Shown here: positions 1 through 7,531 of the stretch, piece by piece | How the letters are laid out: every line of letters begins with the position of its first letter | How positions within the stretch are numbered: position 1 is the stretch's first letter | Assembly (NCBI GenBank): GCA_937924505.1 | Contig: CALDSR010000013.1 | Coordinates: 221,551 to 285,550, forward strand | DNA: 64,000 nt | Direction of reading: 5' to 3' | From: an uncultured Granulosicoccus sp. | GTDB lineage: Bacteria > Pseudomonadota > Gammaproteobacteria > Granulosicoccales > Granulosicoccaceae | Position numbers and translations under genes: made by a program | Notes under the pieces: model-generated | Told to the model about the DNA's origin: nothing | The model's input: the letters and a program-made list of their open reading frames with translations, nothing else | Database searches by the model: none

Positions 1-735
1 AAAGCTGGGACGCTATACGATCCATTGACTGGAGATATCACCGGAACGACAGACAGGAAAGCGGATATCTTTGCTGCGATAAATACATCACTGAAAAACC
101 TAGATACGGGCTACCTCGACCTGGTGAAGTTCCACGTCAATCGCTACTCGGTCCAACAATCGTATGGCGTGTTCGAGGCGTTGGCAGAGGCGCACCAAGT
201 GGGCAAAATTGGGGCTTTCGGGTGGAGCAACGACGATGCCGATGGCGTGATGGCCTTCGCAGACCTCGAAGGGTTTAAAGCTGTTCAGCATGATCTTAAT
301 CTATTCTCCCCTGCGGATAAAATGCTTAACGCAATCGAGGCGAACCATCTATGGTCTTTCAATCGCCAACCCCTCGCCATGGGACTTCTCACTGGCAAAT
401 ACCGTGGAAAGACACCAAATGTGGGCGATAACGATATGCGAAGCAGCGGCCTCCAGTGGATGCGGTACTACGATAGAGATGGCGCCCCGACGAAAGAGCT
501 TGTCGAAGCCGTCGAAATCGTCAGAGACTGCCTCACTTCCAATGGACGAACAGTTGCCCAGGGCGCTCTTTGTTGGTGCTTAGCGCAGTCTGAAAGAGCG
601 ATTCCACTACCAGGCTGCCGGACACCAAAGCAGGCTACCGACAACTTCGGCACCCTTTCGCTCGAACCAATGAACGCAGAGGCTGTTGATGAAATAAGAA
701 AAGCATTGGTAGGTTTGCAAAGGCCTGCCTGTTAG
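1..735 (+). CDS. Aldo/keto reductase, 5' truncated by window edge
   Basis: The reading frame is open from base 1 to the TAG at 733-735, so the visible 244 residues are the C-terminal part of a longer protein. The sequence matches the second half of an aldo/keto reductase TIM barrel: a strand containing YLDLVKFH, then KIGAFGWSN, then AVQHDLNLFSP (the usual 'Q..ynl..r' strand), PLAMGLLTGKY, and AIPLPGCRTPKQATDN, which is the NADP-binding 'ipipG.r...q..en' motif. The catalytic Asp and Tyr would lie upstream of the window. Family members reduce aldehydes or ketones with NADPH in the cytoplasm; the substrate cannot be told from this fragment. A TTG at 25 is only an internal codon, not a start. Confidence 0.85.
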   Translation, partial: KAGTLYDPLTGDITGTTDRKADIFAAINTSLKNLDTGYLDLVKFHVNRYSVQQSYGVFEALAEAHQVGKIGAFGWSNDDADGVMAFADLEGFKAVQHDLNLFSPADKMLNAIEANHLWSFNRQPLAMGLLTGKYRGKTPNVGDNDMRSSGLQWMRYYDRDGAPTKELVEAVEIVRDCLTSNGRTVAQGALCWCLAQSERAIPLPGCRTPKQATDNFGTLSLEPMNAEAVDEIRKALVGLQRPAC

Positions 736-1117
736 TTTTTTTTTGGATCGTAAGATCTACTTAATTCGCTGACTAGCGAGAATGTGCACGGCAGACATGA
801 TCTAGCTTTTCTTGTGTCCATGTTTATATGTTCAAGCCTTTCAAGACACGCAGTATAAAACCCAACTATTTTTTACTTTTTTTAGTTGGTTTTCTTCGAT
901 CGATCAAACCTAAGACTCTTTCAGTCATGAAATAACGAAAACTGGAAGCAATGTGGTCGATATGAATATGAAAAATCCCCTGTCTGCTTTGGGGACCATG
1001 CTGCCTATCACCTATACTTAATGGGACGGCAAGAACCGGCCCTAAGCCGGTCGTTGCTTTGTTGGAAGCGGCGTGTGATAAATTCTTCTGATCAGATGCT
1101 CGTATGAGAAGCGAGAA
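736..1117. other. Gene-free stretch carrying repeat copy 1
   Basis: No convincing ORF is present. The only structured element is the first copy of a 57-bp repeat (986-1042), followed by a short GC hairpin (CCGGC/GCCGG, about 1036-1050) that the second copy lacks. The rest is AT-rich and unremarkable. Confidence 0.5.
986..1042 (+). repeat. Direct repeat, copy 1 (57 bp)
   Basis: Starts GCTTTGGGGACCATGCTGCC and ends AAGAACCGGCCC. It matches 1611-1667 at 54 of 57 positions, and all three differences are transitions. The copies are exactly 625 bp apart and enclose one acetyltransferase gene. Confidence 0.9.
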
Positions 1118-1600
1118 ATGAATACACTGAAAATTCGCGTAGCGGAGCCAGCGGATTATGGCGAAATTTATACACTCCAACTCGCAGCGTTTGTTGATGA
1201 AGCCCAGCTTTACGGTACACCAGATGTGCCGTCGCTGAATGACACCGTTGAGGAATTCAATGCCAAGCTTTCGACATGTGATTCTTGGGTTGCAACTGAT
1301 CACGGTCGAATCGTTGGTGCTGTTAGTCTCAGTAGCAGCGGCGCTCCTGAAGTGGAGCGGCTTATGGTTGCACCGGATCGACGCGGCGAAGGCATCGGTT
1401 CCAAGTTACTAAAAGTGCTCGAATTAGCGGCGATCGAAGCAGGACATAAATCTCTGCAGCTTACCGTTGGCGATCTTGCTGTCGATAATCAGCTAATTTA
1501 TGAACATCTAGGATGGCAAAAAACAGACTCTTTTGATTTAGCTGGATTTGAAGGGGTTGTTCTGCACAACATGACAAAGAAATTGGCAGTGTCAAAGTAA
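1118..1600 (+). CDS. GNAT-family N-acetyltransferase
   Basis: A 160-residue single-domain GCN5-related N-acetyltransferase. The acetyl-CoA binding motif A is visible as VERLMVAPDRRGEGIGSKLL at about residues 86-105 (the R/Q-x-x-G-x-G/A loop is RRGEGIG). The C-terminal NQLIYEHLGWQKTDSFDL gives the usual Y..lGF-type motif B. It transfers an acetyl group from acetyl-CoA to an unknown amine in the cytoplasm. The ATG at 1118 is preceded by a purine-rich GAGAAGCGAGAA. The gene stands alone between two copies of a 57-bp repeat, which gives it a cassette-like setting. Confidence 0.88.
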   Translation: MNTLKIRVAEPADYGEIYTLQLAAFVDEAQLYGTPDVPSLNDTVEEFNAKLSTCDSWVATDHGRIVGAVSLSSSGAPEVERLMVAPDRRGEGIGSKLLKVLELAAIEAGHKSLQLTVGDLAVDNQLIYEHLGWQKTDSFDLAGFEGVVLHNMTKKLAVSK

Positions 1601-1610
1601 TTGAACGACA

Positions 1611-1667
1611 GCTTTGGGGACCATGCTGCCCATCACCTATACCTAGTGGGACGGCAAGAACCGGCCC
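1611..1667 (+). repeat. Direct repeat, copy 2 (57 bp)
   Basis: Second copy of the element at 986-1042 with 54/57 identity. It begins 11 bp after the acetyltransferase stop codon. The flank downstream diverges (ATTGCGGACGTTCCC here), so the shared unit ends near 1667. Confidence 0.9.
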
Positions 1668-1723
1668 ATTGCGGACGTTCCCACTGCTTTAAAAAAGCAC
1701 AATCTCGAAAATTCCGGATTTGA

Positions 1724-2041
1724 ATGAAGACTTATGAGAATCATAATGCAGATGGAGTTCTTCAGTCGTTCGAAGTGCCCAATTCTGCGCTGAGCCGTAG
1801 AGCTGTTGTTAGAATTTTAAAGTCTGTTCCAGATCTTAAAATTCTCCGCGAGCCTAAGATTATATTGTCATGGTTCCGAGAAGATGTATTTTGTGAATTT
1901 GAATTTGCTGGAGTTAGATATCAGGTTGAAGAACCTTTTGGCGATAACAGTAGATTTTGGGTCGGCGGATCAGAAACTACAGAAGAATTTGAAATTGTCG
2001 CTAATGCATTCAGAAAAGCAAAATGGCCTTTCAAATATTGA
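1724..2041 (+). CDS. Small hypothetical protein
   Basis: A 105-residue ORF with ATG at 1724. No family is recognised. It is predicted soluble with alternating charged and hydrophobic segments, an aromatic stretch WFREDVFCEFEFAG at about residues 50-63, and FWVGG near residue 80; there is no signal peptide or membrane helix. Its codons are clearly more AT-rich than those of the flanking long genes. It sits directly after the second 57-bp repeat, which together with its composition hints at acquired DNA. A real gene is likely, but the function is unknown. Confidence 0.55.
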   Translation: MKTYENHNADGVLQSFEVPNSALSRRAVVRILKSVPDLKILREPKIILSWFREDVFCEFEFAGVRYQVEEPFGDNSRFWVGGSETTEEFEIVANAFRKAKWPFKY

Positions 2042-2201
2042 TTTAAAAAATACGCGAGGCGACTGAATGTCTGGATTGGGGACATAGCTGTCGGTGGGGA
2101 TCTTGTAAATAGCAGCAAATAGAACAGTACGTTGAACCCGTCATTTGACTTTTCATCCCCTGCGCTGCCGCTCCGGTCACGAAAAGTAAAACGCGGGTTA
2201 A

Positions 2202-2450
2202 CGCGTTGTTATAACTGGTGAAACAGCGATAGCTAATAACGATATTGAACCTGTTGAGATGATCCAACAACGGCAACGCGAATCTCTGGAACATATAAAC
2301 CCTGAAAGACTCATAGCCGCTCCCGGCTGCAGACTGGGTTCGTTGACGCGAAAACTCGCTATCGCGAAACTGCTAGTCTCTGCAAGGCTGCAACTTCTAC
2401 TGATCAAACAAAATGATCAACAATTTTTCTTTCTTTTTTACTGCACATGA
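2202..2450 (+). pseudogene. Remnant of MetE-like methionine synthase C-terminus
   Basis: The frame entered just after a TAA at 2199-2201 encodes residues matching the last segment of cobalamin-independent methionine synthase-like proteins: EPVEMIQQRQRESLEHI, then NPERLIAAPGCRLG, then LTRKLAIAKL. In the family this region reads roughly 'E..eei..ri..al..i..eRLi.aPDCGLg.l.re.A..KL'. Here the zinc-ligand motif DCG is changed to GCR, and everything N-terminal to it is missing. Only about 60 codons of homology survive, so this is a decayed fragment and not a working gene. The internal ATG at 2259 is not a credible start. Confidence 0.6.
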
Positions 2451-2598
2451 TCAGCACGGTTAACGTCAGATGACTGGAATATTGGTTGCGCCTCCTGATG
2501 AAAAGTAGTAAAACACTACCCGTATTCGGATGCTCTAATTTCTAGCGTCAACCACCTTAGTGTTGATCAACCCATTTCTGACAACCAATCACCATCGA

Positions 2599-3291
2599 AT
2601 GTCCATCCAAACTTGTAAACTCCTTCTGTGTTGGGCAGCTTTAGTCGTCAGTTATAGCACTGGAAATGCCTGGGCAAACGAGGCGACCCCGACTCCAAAG
2701 AAAGTCAATTCAGCGCCGGATGGCTCATGGATAATTCAATATCAATATGGATTTGCATCGGATGCAGACTTCCTCCCAAGCCTGCTTTTCCTGCTCGATC
2801 AAGCCGAAGAACGCTCTAAACTCCATTCCTTTAGCATTGGAAAAAAAATATCGGATACCTTTTATGGGCGTGACCTAGATGTATCGCTACACCTTGGCAT
2901 ACAGTATTTTGATGAACGCGGTATTCAGGGCGATATTGTTGGTACCACTGGATACTGGAGACTTGCCAAAGAGACTTACCTGCCCTTTACCCGTATCCCT
3001 ATTAAATTAAGCCTCGCCCAAGGGCTCAGCTATGTAGACGATTTGCCTGCCGCGGAAGTCAGAGATTTCGAACCAGACGAGTCCGCAGAGCTTATGCACT
3101 ATCTTGAATACAGCCTGCATTATTCCTTTAGAAACCAGCTTGCCAGAAATAATTCAGTATTTTCCCAATGGTTCCATGAGATCAATGTGGGATACAGCAT
3201 ATTTCATCGATCAAGTGTGTTTGGCTTGTTCGCGGAAACAGGTGGTGGCATTAATTTTCCCGGCATTGCCGTTGAGTTTGTTCTCAAGTAA
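2599..3291 (+). CDS. Outer-membrane beta-barrel, PagL/acyloxyacyl hydrolase-like
   Basis: A 230-residue protein from ATG 2599. An in-frame GTG at 2560 would place 13 extra polar residues before the signal peptide, so 2599 is preferred. The signal peptide ends near GNAWA-NE. The mature part alternates like a small beta-barrel (SWIIQYQYG, VSLHLGIQYF, INVGYSIFHRSS). Near the C-terminus IFHRSSVFGL places His and Ser in an H-x-S arrangement, as in PagL-type lipid A 3-O-deacylases. A Glu lies 10 residues after the His, whereas PagL has it at +14, so the catalytic assignment is tentative. If correct, it removes an acyl chain from lipid A in the outer membrane. It stands alone, with a convergent ABC transporter gene downstream. 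Confidence 0.6.
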   Translation: MSIQTCKLLLCWAALVVSYSTGNAWANEATPTPKKVNSAPDGSWIIQYQYGFASDADFLPSLLFLLDQAEERSKLHSFSIGKKISDTFYGRDLDVSLHLGIQYFDERGIQGDIVGTTGYWRLAKETYLPFTRIPIKLSLAQGLSYVDDLPAAEVRDFEPDESAELMHYLEYSLHYSFRNQLARNNSVFSQWFHEINVGYSIFHRSSVFGLFAETGGGINFPGIAVEFVLK

Positions 3292-3339
3292 ATAAAGAAC
3301 GGCTATGAAAATGCTATCAGCTATCTTTTACCTGCCTAC

Positions 3340-5964
3340 TTAGCCAACCTCGCGGAGTAACTGCGCAGGCGATACCGACAACGATCGGGCGACCCATATC
3401 GCGCCAGCACCCAGGCATAGAACTGCTATGCCAAACCCAACACCGGACCCGACCATCCAGGCAATCGGCCCGACCGGTAACTCAAGCCAGCCAACAGCAA
3501 CCAATGTTCCGAGCACACTGCCCACCAGACTGGCAAACAAGGCAACGACAACACCCAGCAGAATGTACTCAATACCCAGGGCTTTCATCAAGCTACCGTG
3601 ACGACTACCGATAGCGTGCAGGACAGCGGCCTCCTGCAATTGGCGCTGTCGATTGGCAGCAACTACGCTAGCGAGAACCAATAAACTGGCAATCAAACTG
3701 GTAACTGCAACCAACGATACGGCAAGTGCCGCAGCATTCAGGATGCGCCGCGCTGAAGCCAGGCCACGTGCCGTACGAATGGTCACAACTGCAGGAAATT
3801 CCAACGCAATGGCATTGGCCGCGGCAATATCGATTGGAATTTGCGCGTTATTCTGGCTCACATTTGTGCCATCAAGCTCGCTGTTATTCAAACTACTGGC
3901 ATTTGCGCCTGCCGTATTGAAGACTCCGTCCTGCCATGCGACTCCGACATGGCGAGTAATAAACGGATCCAGTACACCGGGGCTAAACAGCGCTTCAAAC
4001 CAAAAACGCGTTTCGAAATTACCCTGTGCATAGATCGCAACAAGTTCGGCATCAATCGTTTCACCAAAAACTGTGAACGTCAGCATGTCACCGACTTTGA
4101 CACCGATCTGTCCCGCTTCTCGATCTTCCATCGCAACTAATGGTGGCCCCTGATAACCGGACGCCCACAAGGCACCAGAGGTAGCTCGAATATTGTCTAC
4201 TTGATCTACACGGTAGCCAAGCTTATGTTCGTCATTCGCCTCCAGTGCTTCAGCGGCATCATCACGAGTTGACAAAGACCTACCGTTCACATGTGTCAGC
4301 CGCCCAAGCACAAGGGGCACGGTCTGCACATTGGTAACACCGGGTGCCTTGGCGACTGTTTCCTGAAATGCCTTGATGTCGTAATCCTGAATATCATAGA
4401 AAGCCAGTGCGGGAGCGCGGGCTGGTACCGTGCTGTCAAGAAGACGAACCATGGATACGATAACAATGGTGGCAGCTACCAACAGGGTTGATGCGATACC
4501 CAGTGACAATAGCAACGGGCGCAATGGAGAACCGGGTTGGTCAAGACCTGCGATAGCACGACGCGTCGCAAAATGCAGATCCAGTCGCCCGGAGTGCACC
4601 GTTCGTCGTGCAAGCTTACGCATGATTACAACCAATCCCGAAAGCGCCAGGTACAGCAACACCATCGAAATGACAAAGCCAATGCCGATAATACGGTCTG
4701 GCACCAGCGCAATAAGCGCAATCGCCGCCGCTACGGCTAGCGCCGCGCAGACGATCCGCGCGCGAGTTGACAACGGTGTTCGCACGTCGTGATCGGTATC
4801 GCCGCGCAGTAGTTTTGCAGGTTCAGTCGATAGGCTTCTGGCGAGATTGGGTGCCGCAAATGCAAGCGCCGCAAGTGTGCCAAATGCCATGGATATCAAC
4901 GTTGGTTCAACTAACAAGAATGGTGAAGTTGCAACAGGCAGCCCACCGGCAAGGCTGCGAGATAAAGCAAACGCAATCGATGCGCCTAAAAGCGATGCAA
5001 CTCCACTGGTTATTGCCGAAACCAGCAGCACTTCAATAACCATAAAACGCGCACGCCAATCATCACGCGCACCGATGGCCGATAAGGTAGCGAGATCCTC
5101 CCGCCGGGAATGTAGCCACGCAGCAACGCCATTGGCTACACCGAGCCCCCCAACGAGCAGCGTGGCAACCGCAATTAACAACAATACAGCTGCAACTTCA
5201 TTTAACCGTTCCGACACCCGATCATTACGATCCTCGACAGTATTGACCTCTGCGGTGCTTGTAGAGAATGCGTCTCGCCAGGCACGACGAAATGCGTCGG
5301 TGTCGCCATACACCCCCCGGTCATGGTCAACGTCTGTGCCTTCAAGGCGAACACGATATTCGTAGTCCACCAGACTCGTCGGTGTCACGAGACCAGTCGC
5401 CTCCAGCGTCGCTTGCGAAACCAGTACCGGTGGCCCGCGAACATCTGCAGTCAACGCGCGATCCGGTTGACCTTGTATCAGGGCACGCACGGTAAGCATC
5501 GTGTCTGCAACGCTTACCGTGTCACCAACCTCAAGCCCCAGATCGATGGCCAGCACAGGGTCTATCGCAGCACCCAGTCCATCTGTGGCTTCGAGCAAGG
5601 ACATCGTCGGTTCAAACTGCACCGAGCCATACAAGGGGTAGTTTTCGTCAACGCTTTGCAGCTCGATAACGGTAAATCCCCCTTCGGCACTACCAAGCAT
5701 GGTGCGTAGCTCAGTCAGTCGGGAAACCGTTCCACGATTGCCAATCCATTCAAGCGCTTCACTACTCAGTGGCTCGCGTACATCGAGCTCGACATCGCCG
5801 CCGAACAACTGCCGCTCCTCGCTGGCAATCCCATCACGGATCAAAGCTAATAATCCGGTACAAGCCGCTATCAGCAAAACGCCGAGAAACAAACTACTTG
5901 CCAGCAAATGAAGCGGGCGTGATCCTCTATTGCCAACAAGATCACGCCATAGAAAATTCAACAC
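3340..5964 (-). CDS. ABC transporter permease, FtsX/YbbP-like
   Basis: An 874-residue membrane protein with the duplicated FtsX/MacB-type layout: one N-terminal helix (LASSLFLGVLLIAACTGLLAL), a large periplasmic domain, three helices at about 255-385, two more near 405-450, a second helix-plus-periplasmic-domain unit, then three C-terminal helices. Length and order match E. coli YbbP-type permeases (about 800 aa). It starts 12 nt after the stop of its ATPase partner, so the two form one operon. Such systems usually extract lipids or lipophilic compounds from the inner membrane, or act mechanically, rather than importing solutes. The substrate is unknown. Confidence 0.87.
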   Translation of the reverse strand: MLNFLWRDLVGNRGSRPLHLLASSLFLGVLLIAACTGLLALIRDGIASEERQLFGGDVELDVREPLSSEALEWIGNRGTVSRLTELRTMLGSAEGGFTVIELQSVDENYPLYGSVQFEPTMSLLEATDGLGAAIDPVLAIDLGLEVGDTVSVADTMLTVRALIQGQPDRALTADVRGPPVLVSQATLEATGLVTPTSLVDYEYRVRLEGTDVDHDRGVYGDTDAFRRAWRDAFSTSTAEVNTVEDRNDRVSERLNEVAAVLLLIAVATLLVGGLGVANGVAAWLHSRREDLATLSAIGARDDWRARFMVIEVLLVSAITSGVASLLGASIAFALSRSLAGGLPVATSPFLLVEPTLISMAFGTLAALAFAAPNLARSLSTEPAKLLRGDTDHDVRTPLSTRARIVCAALAVAAAIALIALVPDRIIGIGFVISMVLLYLALSGLVVIMRKLARRTVHSGRLDLHFATRRAIAGLDQPGSPLRPLLLSLGIASTLLVAATIVIVSMVRLLDSTVPARAPALAFYDIQDYDIKAFQETVAKAPGVTNVQTVPLVLGRLTHVNGRSLSTRDDAAEALEANDEHKLGYRVDQVDNIRATSGALWASGYQGPPLVAMEDREAGQIGVKVGDMLTFTVFGETIDAELVAIYAQGNFETRFWFEALFSPGVLDPFITRHVGVAWQDGVFNTAGANASSLNNSELDGTNVSQNNAQIPIDIAAANAIALEFPAVVTIRTARGLASARRILNAAALAVSLVAVTSLIASLLVLASVVAANRQRQLQEAAVLHAIGSRHGSLMKALGIEYILLGVVVALFASLVGSVLGTLVAVGWLELPVGPIAWMVGSGVGFGIAVLCLGAGAIWVARSLSVSPAQLLREVG

Positions 5965-5976
5965 CGCTAACGCTCC

Positions 5977-6681
5977 TCAACCAACGCCGGGTATTGAGCG
6001 CTGATCAGTATCTTGGCGCTCGACTGGATGTAAACCGCCCTCATGCAGACGTACTTGCCGTTGGCAACGCGCTGCCAGTGCTGGATCATGTGTCACCAAC
6101 ACCAACGTGGCGTCGCTTTCTTCGTTCAGGGCGAACAACATGTCAGCCACCGCAGCACCCGTCTGATTATCAAGATTGCCGGTGGGCTCATCAGCAACGA
6201 CCAGGGCGGGACGGTGTATCAAGGCACGTGCAATAGCGACCCTCTGGCGTTCGCCGCCAGACAGAGCGTTGGGATAGTGATCCATACGATGACCAAGACC
6301 AACGCGTTCCAGCAACTGCTCGGCCATCGCGCGGGCACCTGTTTTACCGGCAATATCCAGAGGCAAAGCCACATTTTCGCGAGCCGTCAAACTGGGAACA
6401 AGATGAAAGTTCTGAAAAACAATGCCAATTCGGTCGCGCCGAAGATCAGCCCGAGCGTCACTCGACAAGGTATGTAGCGGCTCGCCATCGAATACCACCG
6501 AGCCACTATTCGGGGTTTCCAACCCAGTCAGAATCAGAAGCAATGACGTTTTTCCAGATCCTGACGGGCCGATGATGGCGACACTCTGCCCTTGTTCAAT
6601 ATCAAGCGAGGCGCCAGCGAGCACGGGAACCGACCGATTGCCCGCCGTATAGGCAAGGTGAACTTTATCAAGTGAAATCAT
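5977..6681 (-). CDS. ABC transporter ATP-binding protein, LolD/YbbA-like
   Basis: A 234-residue nucleotide-binding subunit. Walker A is GPSGSGKTSL, the Q-loop lies in FQNFHLVPSLTA, the signature is LSGGERQRVAIARAL, Walker B is LVVADEPTGNLD, and the switch His is in LVLVTHDPALA. The tight match to the MacB/LolD/YbbA class and the adjoining FtsX-type permease indicate an exporter or lipid-extraction pump at the inner membrane. First gene of a two-gene operon, divergent from the FKBP gene across a 166-bp intergenic region that must hold both promoters. Confidence 0.92.
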   Translation of the reverse strand: MISLDKVHLAYTAGNRSVPVLAGASLDIEQGQSVAIIGPSGSGKTSLLLILTGLETPNSGSVVFDGEPLHTLSSDARADLRRDRIGIVFQNFHLVPSLTARENVALPLDIAGKTGARAMAEQLLERVGLGHRMDHYPNALSGGERQRVAIARALIHRPALVVADEPTGNLDNQTGAAVADMLFALNEESDATLVLVTHDPALAARCQRQVRLHEGGLHPVERQDTDQRSIPGVG

Positions 6682-6847
6682 GGGCAGTAAGACTGGGTTG
6701 TATAACGGTGGTTCCGTAGCATAGAGAGCACCATCACTTCTAATACGAGCGTTACAATGAACGATGGCGGGGTTGCCATTCTAGCTCGCCTGTCAGATTA
6801 TTATTACGCATCCCTCGAAGTTTTGATACCTGCTTAAAAATCCAACT

Positions 6848-7321
6848 ATGAAATACGTTCTTATCGTAATCGCCGTCATGGCACTCTGGTATGTCGCTCA
6901 GCAATTCATGAATAGCGGAAAAGCCAGGGAAAATATTCAGCTAGGCCAGGAATTTCTGGACAAGAACAGCCTGACTGACGGAGTGCTAAGCACGAGTAGT
7001 GGTTTGCAATACAAGGTATTACAAAAAGGAAGCGGAAGCACTCACCCCGCTGCCACCGACAGAGTCAAGGTTCACTATCATGGCACGCTGATTGACGGCA
7101 CTGTATTCGACAGTTCGGTTGACCGGGGAGAACCGATCACTTTTGGATTAAATCAAGTGATTCCAGGCTGGACGGAAGGCTTGCAGCTTATGGTTGAAGG
7201 TGAAAAAACACGGCTATTCATTCCCAGCAAGCTGGCGTATGGCAATCGAGCCACTGGCAAAATAAAACCGGGTTCAACACTGATATTCGATGTTGAGTTG
7301 ATCGGTATAAATGTTGATTGA
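6848..7321 (+). CDS. FKBP-type peptidyl-prolyl cis-trans isomerase, membrane-anchored
   Basis: 157 residues. The N-terminal hydrophobic segment YVLIVIAVMALWYVA acts as a signal anchor, followed by a short linker and a C-terminal FKBP domain from about residue 50. Diagnostic strings are VKVHYHGTLIDGTVFDSS, GLNQVIPGWTEGLQLM, IPSKLAYGNRATG and STLIFDVELIGI, which include the usual Tyr, Phe, Asp, Val-Ile-Pro-Gly-Trp pocket. It catalyses prolyl isomerisation during protein folding, probably in the periplasm facing outward from the membrane. It lacks the long dimerisation helix of Mip/FkpA. It is transcribed alone. Confidence 0.92.
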   Translation: MKYVLIVIAVMALWYVAQQFMNSGKARENIQLGQEFLDKNSLTDGVLSTSSGLQYKVLQKGSGSTHPAATDRVKVHYHGTLIDGTVFDSSVDRGEPITFGLNQVIPGWTEGLQLMVEGEKTRLFIPSKLAYGNRATGKIKPGSTLIFDVELIGINVD

Positions 7322-7531
7322 CAATCACTCAAAGCCACAATGCAGTCGCCTTGGACGTATACAACTACATCCGCAGTGGCTTGCCACTGTTTTAGCCACT
7401 TTCCCATTATCTCAATGATTGTATCGTACCTTCCAACAACAGGTATAATCGACAAAATTCATGCTTTTTATCTCTGGCGCTCGCCTTCTTCTTGACCACT
7501 ACCTATGACATAACCTTTTCCGGGACTTGAT

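Noticed and set aside
986..1690. Possible integron attC sites around the acetyltransferase gene
   Set aside because: The repeats have no GTTRRRY/RYYYAAC core pairs and no folded attC structure. They are reported only as direct repeats.
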